From JAHRAH01 sp051009015 (GTDB taxonomy: Bacteria > Pseudomonadota > Gammaproteobacteria > Tethybacterales > Persebacteraceae), in NCBI GenBank assembly GCA_051009015.1, contig JBPCWZ010000089.1, positions 1 to 7,715 on the forward strand: a DNA stretch of 7,715 nt, read 5' to 3'. Under the pieces are notes generated by a model that saw nothing but the letters and a program-made list of their open reading frames with translations, had not been told where the DNA came from and did no database searches. Numbering within the stretch: position 1 is the stretch's first letter; each line of letters opens with the position of its first letter. Position numbers and translations under genes: made by a program. Of the stretch, positions 1 to 5,073 are shown in pieces.

Positions 1-1062
1 CGCCCCCGCTTTGGCAAGGGCAAGCACAGCTTCGGCATGCCCCGCACCCGCCGCCATACGCAAGGGGGTCACGCCATCGTTAGTTTTTGCCTCAATATCC
101 GCCCCGGCTTTGACAAGAGCAAGAGCAGTTTCGGTTGGAACTAATATTACCGCCAAATGCAAAGGCGTAAAGCCATCGTTAGTTTTTGCGTCAATATCCG
201 CTCCCGCTTTGACAAGTGCAAGCGCGGTTTCAATACGACCTGCCCCTACCGCCAAATGAAAAAGCGTCCCGCCCTCTTTGTATTTTGCGCTAATATCCGC
301 CCCCGCATTGACAAGTGCAAGCGCAGTTTCGGTTTGACCGGATTGTACCGCATTATGCAAAGGCGTAAAGTCATCTTTCGCTTTTGCGTCAATATCCGCC
401 CCCGCTTTGATAAAGGCAAGGGCGGTTTCGGTTTGACCGAATGCTGCCGCAGTATGCAAAGGCGTCAAACCCTCGTTACTTTTTGCCTTAATATCCGCCC
501 CCGCTTTGACGAGGGCAAGGGCGGTTTCGGTTTGACCGAACTCTGCCGCACCATGCAAAGGCGTCCAGCCGCCGTTAGCTTTTCCGTTAATATCCGCTCC
601 CGCTTTGACAAGGGCAAGCGCGATTTCGGTTTTACCATACACTGCCGCATAAAGCAAAGGCGTCCAGCCATCTTTTTGTTTTGCATCAATATCCGCTCCC
701 GCTTTGATAAGGGCAAGCGCAGTTTCGGCATGACCTAACTCTGCCGCACTATGCAAAGGCGTCACGCCGCCGTTAGATTTTGCGTTAATATCCGCCCCCG
801 CTTTGACGAGGGCAAAGGCGGTTTCGGTTTGACCATTCCCTGTCGCATAATGCACGGGCATAAAGCCGTCTTTGTCTTTTGCGTTAATATCCGCCCCCGC
901 TTTGACGAGGGCAAGGGCGGTTTCGGTTTGACCATTCCCTGCCGCATAATGCACGGGCATAAAGCCGTCTTCGTCTTTTGCGTTAATATCCGCCCTGCTG
1001 TCAATGAGCCGCTTAACTTCGGCGATATTGCCGTCCGCCGCCGCCTGATGCAAAGGCGGCAA
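1..1062 (-). repeat. tandem 99-bp ankyrin-coding repeats (about 10.7 copies)
   Basis: Exact 99-bp periodicity runs through the coding region and is in phase with the codons, each unit giving one 33-residue ankyrin repeat. The most conserved stretch on the plus strand is the run reading aatatccgc..cccgctttg, which encodes KAGADI on the minus strand. Most units differ at many positions, but two neighbouring units (782-880 and 881-979) are nearly identical. Confidence 0.9.
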
Positions 1063-1149
1063 ATGACTGTCGGCGAAAGCCGTGCCGCCAATGATGGCAA
1101 AAAGCCCCGCCAAAATAGCGGCGGCGAAAAGATTGCGAATCGTTTGCAT
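1..1149 (-). CDS. secreted ankyrin-repeat protein, 3' end cut off by the window edge
   Basis: The minus-strand frame from ATG at 1149 stays open for 383 codons to the left edge, so the C-terminus is missing. Residues 1 to about 26 look like a Sec signal peptide: a short basic start (MQTIRN), a hydrophobic core, then a small-residue cleavage site (GTAFA before DS). From residue 30 there are ten complete 33-residue ankyrin repeats and part of an eleventh, with consensus TPLHxAAxxG followed by QTETALALVKAGADINAK. The first repeat is more divergent (LPPLHQAAADG, LIDSRADIN) and probably caps the N-terminus. Repeat 10 has ILVP at residues 335-338, where the others have the usual Gly-containing loop. 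Ankyrin repeats form protein-binding solenoids. The signal peptide predicts a periplasmic or secreted location, but no binding partner can be inferred. The gene lies 49 bp after moaC on the same strand, with its own candidate promoter and a good ribosome-binding site. The family call is firm and the function unknown. Confidence 0.9.
   Translation of the reverse strand, partial: MQTIRNLFAAAILAGLFAIIGGTAFADSHLPPLHQAAADGNIAEVKRLIDSRADINAKDEDGFMPVHYAAGNGQTETALALVKAGADINAKDKDGFMPVHYATGNGQTETAFALVKAGADINAKSNGGVTPLHSAAELGHAETALALIKAGADIDAKQKDGWTPLLYAAVYGKTEIALALVKAGADINGKANGGWTPLHGAAEFGQTETALALVKAGADIKAKSNEGLTPLHTAAAFGQTETALAFIKAGADIDAKAKDDFTPLHNAVQSGQTETALALVNAGADISAKYKEGGTLFHLAVGAGRIETALALVKAGADIDAKTNDGFTPLHLAVILVPTETALALVKAGADIEAKTNDGVTPLRMAAGAGHAEAVLALAKAGA
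782..979 (-). repeat. near-identical pair of 99-bp repeat units
   Basis: Units 782-880 and 881-979 begin with the same gcgttaatatccgcc string exactly 99 bp apart. By eye they differ at about three bases per unit length: a/g in the run after gacgagggca, t/c before the cataatgcac motif, and t/c before gtcttttgcg. They encode ankyrin repeats 2 and 3, both with the unusual motif FMPVHYA. The other units are clearly more diverged, so this looks like the youngest duplication in the array. Confidence 0.85.
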
Positions 1150-1156
1150 TGGTATA

Positions 1157-1162
1157 TCCTCT
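1157..1162 (-). promoter_or_regulatory. ribosome-binding site of the ankyrin gene at 1149
   Basis: AGAGGA on the minus strand lies 7 nt before the ATG at 1149. It is the strongest Shine-Dalgarno match in the window and supports that start, which also places the signal peptide at the N-terminus. Confidence 0.7.
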
Positions 1163-1179
1163 TTTGGAATTGCGCCGTT

Positions 1180-1188
1180 ATTGTAGCA
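1180..1188 (-). promoter_or_regulatory. candidate extended -10 promoter for the exported ankyrin gene
   Basis: The minus strand reads TGC then TACAAT, an extended -10 element (TGn plus 5 of 6 matches to TATAAT). Transcription would start near 1173 and leave a leader of about 24 nt containing the AGAGGA site. I see no convincing -35 upstream, although extended -10 promoters can work without a strong one. It lies between the moaC stop and the ankyrin start, so the ankyrin gene could be expressed independently of moaC. Confidence 0.4.
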
Positions 1189-1198
1189 CTTTTGTTAA

Positions 1199-1717
1199 TT
1201 ACTTCACCGCCGGGGATTTTGCGGCGGGGTTGTTGATATCGCTTTTGCCGCCGGTTTTTTGCAAAAGGCGGATGTTGGTTATTGTCATTGTTTTGTCCGC
1301 CGCTTTTAGCATGTCGTAGGCGGTTAGCAACCCCGCGCATACTCCCGTCAGTGCTTCCATCTCGGCGCCGGTTTTTGCCGACAGGCGCACGGTAACCTCG
1401 CAGCGCAAAACATTCCCCCGCCCGAAAGAAAAGTTTGCCTCGGCATGGTCAAGCGGCAGGGGATGACACAGCGGGATGATATCGGCGGCGCGTTTGACGG
1501 CGGCGATGGCGGCTATTCGGGCGACGGCGATGACATCGCCTTTTTTTGCCGCGCCGTCAAGCAGCAGGCGAAAAGCCGCCGCCGACATTCGCAACTCGCC
1601 GCCGGCTTTGGCGGTGCGGCGGGTTGTGCTTTTTTCGCCGACATCAACCATCCTTGCCGCACCGGCAGAATCCAGATGACTCAGCCGCGCTTTCGCTTGT
1701 GTTTTCGTTTGTTTCAT
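1199..1717 (-). CDS. moaC: cyclic pyranopterin monophosphate synthase MoaC
   Basis: MoaC converts the cyclic GTP-derived intermediate made by MoaA into cyclic pyranopterin monophosphate, the first stable intermediate of molybdenum cofactor synthesis in the cytoplasm. The 172-residue protein is close to the usual length of about 160 and covers the family end to end. Visible hallmarks are LSHLDSAGAARMVDV (residues 12-26), KKGDVIAVARIA (58-69), the IPLCHPL block with H85, GAEMEALT with E119 and E121, YDMLKA with D135 and K138, and the LLQKTGGKSD tail (151-160). These match the conserved and active-site positions I recall for E. coli MoaC. No other Mo-cofactor gene lies in the window, so it stands apart from its pathway partners here. 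It is divergent from the M48 protease gene with 18 bp between start codons. No Shine-Dalgarno sequence precedes the ATG. Confidence 0.95.
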   Translation of the reverse strand: MKQTKTQAKARLSHLDSAGAARMVDVGEKSTTRRTAKAGGELRMSAAAFRLLLDGAAKKGDVIAVARIAAIAAVKRAADIIPLCHPLPLDHAEANFSFGRGNVLRCEVTVRLSAKTGAEMEALTGVCAGLLTAYDMLKAADKTMTITNIRLLQKTGGKSDINNPAAKSPAVK

Positions 1718-1721
1718 CGGT

Positions 1722-1727
1722 TATAAT
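1722..1727 (+). promoter_or_regulatory. candidate -10 box for the M48 protease gene
   Basis: A perfect TATAAT ends 8 nt before the ATG at 1736. Standard spacing puts the transcription start at about 1734, which would make the mRNA leaderless or nearly so. This agrees with the lack of a Shine-Dalgarno sequence. The -35 is weak; TTGTGT at 1697-1702 is the nearest match, with a long 19-bp spacer. Confidence 0.4.
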
Positions 1728-1734
1728 TCTACCA
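1726..1734 (-). promoter_or_regulatory. candidate extended -10 promoter for moaC
   Basis: The minus strand reads TGG then TAGAAT, an extended -10 (TGn plus 5 of 6 matches). It ends 8 nt before the moaC ATG at 1717, so transcription would start near 1719 with almost no leader. It overlaps the TATAAT box of the divergent gene by two base pairs. No clear -35 is seen. Confidence 0.4.
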
Positions 1735-1735
1735 A

Positions 1736-3160
1736 ATGCGCCGCCTTGTTGTTTTTGTTTTTGTTGCCGCCGCGTTCGGGTTCGGGTTTTCGCCAAAAGC
1801 CGCCGCCGATGACCCTTTTGCCAACAGCGAAAATGTGCAGGCAAAGGATTTCTTCCCCGGCAGCGCCGTGCCGACCGCCATTCGCGAGCGGCTTGCCAAC
1901 CGCATTCTCGGGCGCAAGCGCGCCAAAGACCCGGCTTTTGACGATTATTATGCCAAAGTAATGATGCGATACGGGCAGGGGCGCGATGACTTTTTGATTA
2001 TGACCGGCAGGGACAAGTTTGTCAATGCTTTCGCGCACTTCGGCGGCATTATTGTGATGACCGAAGGAATGTGGCAGTTTGCCCGCAAAGAAGACGAGTT
2101 CGCCGCCATTATCGCCCACGAAATGGGGCATATCAAGTTGCGCCACTTTACCAGATTGCGCGAGGAACAAAAAAAATCATCGGCGCTTTCGGTGCCGGTG
2201 CTAATCGCGGGGCTGCTCGCCGGAGACGGCAAAACGCGGCAGGCGCTTGTGCTCGGCAGCGGCGGCATCGCGGCGAGTCATATCTATGCTTTCACGCGCG
2301 AGATGGAACACGAAGCCGATACTTACGGGCTGCATCTCATCGGCAAAAACGGCGGCAACGCCCGCTCTCTTGCCGATGCATTGTCCAGAATGGAAAGCGG
2401 CGGCGAGGAATATCTTTCAACGCATCCGGCGATATCGCGGCGGGTCGGTTATCTGCGCGACAGGTTGCGGAATGAAGAATCCGCCGATGATAACAATGAA
2501 ACCGCAGCAAAGCCCGCCGATGATTTGGATTTTAGATTGCTGCAAAACAAAGTAATGGCGGGCGAAGGAGTCGTCAGTCGCTTGTTGCCGGTATTGCGGG
2601 CGAATGCCGAATCGGATGATGACAATATGCGCACCGGGGCGCATTATGGAATGCTTTTGCTCGCCGTCAAATCGCGCGATGTTGCCGCCGCCAAAGATGC
2701 GCGTGCGTTGTTGACGGACATTGCAGATAATCCCATTGTTGCGGTGGCGTTTGCCGAAAGTTATATGCTGGAAAAACAACCGGCGATGGCGGTGAAAACC
2801 TTGCGCGATTCTCTTGACAAAAACCCGACTTCCGCCGCCGCCGCCTTTTCGTTAATACGCACTCTTAATCGCATTGGCGACAAAAAACAAGCGGTAATGT
2901 TTTACGAACAACTGCCGGAAGAATTGCAAAAACGCCCGGACATTCTTATGCAAGCGGCAACGGCGCAAACAAACAAGGTAATGGCAAACCTGCTCCGGGC
3001 AAGGGCGCATTTCTACAACGGCAACTTTGAACAAAGCGCCCGCCTTGCCAAAATAGCGGCAAAAACCGCCAAAAACCCCAAAACCGCCGAAGCAGTAGCA
3101 GCCATCCGCCAAGCCGCCGAAAACGAACTTCGCGTATTAGCCGAACAAGCCAATAAATAA
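1736..3160 (+). CDS. exported M48-family zinc metalloprotease with TPR-like C-terminal half (BepA-like)
   Basis: The 474-residue protein begins with a signal peptide (MRRLVVFVFVAAAFGFGF, then small residues to about A24), so it should act in the periplasm. The M48 peptidase domain spans roughly residues 45-245. It has the zinc-binding HEMGH at 128-132 with catalytic E129, and the third-ligand motif E191-H-E-A-D195. STHPAISRR at 228-236 supplies H230, which corresponds to the histidine proposed as a regulatory zinc ligand in E. coli BepA (from memory). Residues from about 265 to the end are alanine-rich paired helices typical of TPR repeats. BepA degrades or helps fold stalled LptD and BAM substrates at the outer membrane, and a similar role is inferred here. 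The start is chosen because it gives the signal peptide, although no Shine-Dalgarno sequence precedes it. The gene is followed after 16 bp by an ankyrin gene on the same strand. The family call is firm; BepA orthology is likely but unproven. Confidence 0.9.
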   Translation: MRRLVVFVFVAAAFGFGFSPKAAADDPFANSENVQAKDFFPGSAVPTAIRERLANRILGRKRAKDPAFDDYYAKVMMRYGQGRDDFLIMTGRDKFVNAFAHFGGIIVMTEGMWQFARKEDEFAAIIAHEMGHIKLRHFTRLREEQKKSSALSVPVLIAGLLAGDGKTRQALVLGSGGIAASHIYAFTREMEHEADTYGLHLIGKNGGNARSLADALSRMESGGEEYLSTHPAISRRVGYLRDRLRNEESADDNNETAAKPADDLDFRLLQNKVMAGEGVVSRLLPVLRANAESDDDNMRTGAHYGMLLLAVKSRDVAAAKDARALLTDIADNPIVAVAFAESYMLEKQPAMAVKTLRDSLDKNPTSAAAAFSLIRTLNRIGDKKQAVMFYEQLPEELQKRPDILMQAATAQTNKVMANLLRARAHFYNGNFEQSARLAKIAAKTAKNPKTAEAVAAIRQAAENELRVLAEQANK

Positions 3161-3161
3161 C

Positions 3162-3167
3162 GGCGGA
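3162..3167 (+). promoter_or_regulatory. weak ribosome-binding site for the second ankyrin gene
   Basis: GGCGGA lies 9 nt before ATG 3177, in the 16-bp gap after the protease stop codon. It is a partial Shine-Dalgarno match and favours this start over the in-frame ATG at 3231, which has none. No promoter is visible in the gap, so co-transcription with the protease gene is likely. Confidence 0.4.
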
Positions 3168-3176
3168 AAATCAATC

Positions 3177-3911
3177 ATGCCCAAATTCCTGCGCACCCTT
3201 CGCAACTTTTGGATTCGCCTGAATTCGCCTATGGCTGAGGCGATAACGAAAAACGATATCGCTGCAGTTAACCGCCTGATTGACAGTGGGGCGGATGTCA
3301 ACAAAAAAGATTTCTGGGGCTGGACGCCTTTGCTCCTTGTGGCATATAAAGGTCAAGCCGAAACTGCACTTGCCCTTATCAAGGCGGGGGCGGATGTCAA
3401 CGCAAAAGCCGCTGGCATGACGCCCCTGTATTTTGCCATAGATGCCAATAAAACCGACATTGCCATTGTCCTTATCAAAGCGGGGGCGGATGTCAATAAA
3501 AGAGATTTCATGGGCTCTATGCCTTTGCATAATGCGGCAATGGAAGGCAACACTGACATGGCTATCGCCCTTATCAAGGCGGGAGCGGATATTAACGCGC
3601 AGGATGCAAAGGGCAAAAAGAGCGGTTTTACGCCCTTGTTCTATGCGGCATATAAAGGTCAAACCGACACTGTTCTCGCCCTTGTTAAGGCGGGTGCGGG
3701 CATTGACGCAAAAGGGAAATATGGTGCTACGCCTTTGCATGGTGCGGCAGGGAAAGGTCACACTGACATTGCCATCGCACTTATCAAAGCGGGGGCGGAT
3801 TTGCATGCCCGCAACGATGACGGAGATACGCCGCTGGATGTTGCCATAAGAAATCGTGGCGAAGACAGCGAAATTGTGCGGTTTTTGCGTTCTGCTATGG
3901 AGAAAAAATGA
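3177..3911 (+). CDS. ankyrin-repeat protein without a signal peptide
   Basis: The 244-residue protein is almost entirely ankyrin repeats. A capping repeat at about 17-48 (LIDSGADVNKKD) is followed by repeats starting near residues 49, 81, 114, 151, 184 and 217, the last ending with a C-terminal cap (SEIVRFLRSA). The third full repeat has about four extra residues (GKKSG region, 146-150) in the inter-repeat loop. The N-terminus (MPKFLRTLRNFWIRLNSP) is basic and lacks the long hydrophobic core of a signal peptide, so the protein is probably cytoplasmic. A start at M19 (3231) is possible. The repeat consensus (GQTDTVLALVKAGA, GQAETALALIKAGAD) closely resembles that of the ankyrin gene at the left edge, so the two look paralogous. 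It lies 16 bp after the M48 protease gene and is probably in its operon. The binding partner and function are unknown. Confidence 0.88.
   Translation: MPKFLRTLRNFWIRLNSPMAEAITKNDIAAVNRLIDSGADVNKKDFWGWTPLLLVAYKGQAETALALIKAGADVNAKAAGMTPLYFAIDANKTDIAIVLIKAGADVNKRDFMGSMPLHNAAMEGNTDMAIALIKAGADINAQDAKGKKSGFTPLFYAAYKGQTDTVLALVKAGAGIDAKGKYGATPLHGAAGKGHTDIAIALIKAGADLHARNDDGDTPLDVAIRNRGEDSEIVRFLRSAMEKK
3321..3896 (+). repeat. tandem ankyrin-coding repeats, about 99-bp period
   Basis: Six consecutive ankyrin units of 96, 99, 111, 99, 99 and about 72 bp. They share the string cttatcaa[ag]gcgggggcgga with small variations. They are more diverged from one another than the young pair at 782-979 and resemble, in reverse orientation, the units of the first ankyrin gene. 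Confidence 0.8.
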
Positions 3912-3934
3912 TGGATTCCCGCTTTTGCGGGAAT
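3903..3934 (-). terminator. possible terminator of the glycosyltransferase transcript
   Basis: Read on the minus strand, the hairpin at 3934-3915 is followed by CCATCA and then six T (3908-3903), starting 8 nt after the glycosyltransferase stop. The stem is 8 bp and GC-rich, but the U-tract starts 6 nt after the stem, so it is not ideal. On the plus strand there is no T-run after the hairpin. Confidence 0.4.
3915..3934. repeat. dRS3-like hairpin repeat
   Basis: ATTCCCGC, loop TTTT, GCGGGAAT: a perfect 8-bp inverted repeat. It fits the form ATTCCC-N8-GGGAAT described for the dRS3 repeats of Neisseria, and similar dispersed hairpins with flanking TGGA and GACG are common in many proteobacteria. 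It sits in the 30-bp gap between two convergent genes. Confidence 0.65.
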
Positions 3935-3941
3935 GACGAAG

Positions 3942-5060
3942 TTATTGGCGGAAAACTATTCTGTCGGCGCAGATGAAGTTGAAGATTGTGCCTACCAATA
4001 CGCCGATGAAGAATGCCGGCAGTAAGTTGTCGGCGAAGAATTGCACTTTGGAAGTCAGCAGGGCGTAAGTCCCCCAGTTGCATATAAAGCCGAAAACCGA
4101 AGCAGCGCAAAACTGCAGCCACTGCTTCATCCGCAAAGGGCGCGGGCGCGTCTTGAATGTCATTATTCGGTTTAGCAACCAATTAAAACTCGCCGCGGGC
4201 CAAAACGCCAAAGCGCGGGCAAACAAATGCGGCACGCCCAAACCCTGCAGGGAAAAATATACCGCCAAATCTATGACCATCCCCATCCCGCCCGCCGCGC
4301 AAAACTGCACAACTTCGGTGCGCTTGGGCCATTGATGCCAAAACAACCGCCGCAAATGGCGCAAGTAGTTCAGCGTCTCGCGCCAGTTCAGTTTGCTCTC
4401 TCCTTTTTGACGGTCGCGAAAGAATATCGGCGTTTCAACAATGCGCCGCGCCGGCATTTTTACCGCTATCTCCAAACCTATCTTATAGCCGATGGGGGTG
4501 AGTTGCGGCGGCAAACTTTTGCGCCGAAAAGCAAAAAAGCCCGACATCGGGTCGTTCATCGGCACAAGCATTTTTGCCGGTATCGTCGCCAATGCCGAAA
4601 ACAAACGACGATGAAGGGGCCACTCCTTATCCGCCGCTCCGCCGCCGACATAACGCGAACCGGCGGAAAAATCCGCCTCGTCATTAAGCAGCGGCAAAAC
4701 AAGTTGCGCTATCGCCGATGGCGGATGCGAAAGGTCGGCGTCCATTACGACAATAATGCCGCCTTTGGCAATGGCAACACCGGCAAGCACCGCTTGCGAC
4801 AAACCCCGGTCTTCCTTGCGCGACAATAACTTTAAGGGGTATTCCTTTTGCAGTTGCGCGCAGATGGCATTTGTGCCATCGGCGGAATCGTCATCGGCGA
4901 TAATCAACTCATATAGCCCATCGCCATCTTCGCCCCCGGCGGCGGCAATCAGTTGTTTTCGGCTTTCGCCGTCGGTCAATGCATCGTTTATGGCGGCGGC
5001 AAGGGCGGGCAAGTTGTCCGCCTCGCGATAGGTGGGGACGACAATGCTGAGTAATGGCAT
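3942..5060 (-). CDS. polyprenyl-phosphate glycosyltransferase (GT2, DPM1-like) fused to a GtrA-like membrane domain
   Basis: This 372-residue protein has two parts. Residues 3 to about 240 form a family 2 glycosyltransferase of the dolichol-phosphate mannose synthase type: SIVVPTYREADNL at 5-17, IIADDDSADGT at 53-63, the metal-binding DADLSHPP at 107-114, DPMSGFFAFRR at 170-180, and the closing GESKLNW motif at 220-226. Residues about 248-370 form a GtrA-like domain with four predicted membrane helices (roughly 250-271, 278-297, 314-335, 344-366). It carries the family motifs NWLLNRIMTF and NFICADRIVF. The enzyme should transfer a sugar from a nucleotide sugar to a lipid phosphate on the inner membrane, and GtrA domains are linked to flipping or anchoring such lipids. 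The sugar cannot be told. The gene starts 7 bp after the gyrA stop and is probably translationally coupled to it. A Gly/Asp-rich stretch at 42-48 looks like a small insertion. Confidence 0.9.
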   Translation of the reverse strand: MPLLSIVVPTYREADNLPALAAAINDALTDGESRKQLIAAAGGEDGDGLYELIIADDDSADGTNAICAQLQKEYPLKLLSRKEDRGLSQAVLAGVAIAKGGIIVVMDADLSHPPSAIAQLVLPLLNDEADFSAGSRYVGGGAADKEWPLHRRLFSALATIPAKMLVPMNDPMSGFFAFRRKSLPPQLTPIGYKIGLEIAVKMPARRIVETPIFFRDRQKGESKLNWRETLNYLRHLRRLFWHQWPKRTEVVQFCAAGGMGMVIDLAVYFSLQGLGVPHLFARALAFWPAASFNWLLNRIMTFKTRPRPLRMKQWLQFCAASVFGFICNWGTYALLTSKVQFFADNLLPAFFIGVLVGTIFNFICADRIVFRQ

Positions 5061-5065
5061 TAGCG

Positions 5066-5073
5066 CCTTACTC
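5066..5073 (-). promoter_or_regulatory. ribosome-binding site of the glycosyltransferase gene, overlapping the gyrA stop
   Basis: The minus strand reads GAGTAAGG, in which TAA is the gyrA stop codon. AAGG ends 5 nt before the ATG at 5060. This suggests translational coupling of gyrA and the glycosyltransferase gene. Confidence 0.5.

Noticed and set aside
1..1062. Regular repeats as a CRISPR array or non-coding satellite
   Set aside because: The 99-bp units are contiguous, codon-phased and degenerate in the way of protein repeats, with no constant repeat separated by unique spacers.
1150..1198. Rho-independent terminator between moaC and the first ankyrin gene
   Set aside because: No stem-loop followed by a T-run is visible on the minus strand in this 49-bp gap, so read-through is possible.
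157..1340. Long open frames on the plus strand and in other minus frames across the first ankyrin gene, with repetitive peptides
   Set aside because: They have the same 99-bp period as the ankyrin array and simply arise because the repeats lack stops in other frames. The ankyrin frame gives a recognised fold, a signal peptide and a ribosome-binding site.
3171..3849. Antisense and shifted open frames over the second ankyrin gene
   Set aside because: Same explanation: shadows of a repetitive, stop-poor coding sequence. Only the plus-strand frame from 3177 gives ankyrin repeats.
4227..4829. A 200-codon plus-strand open frame opposite the glycosyltransferase gene
   Set aside because: Its product is basic and low in complexity with no recognisable motif, and the opposite strand encodes a complete GT2-GtrA protein.
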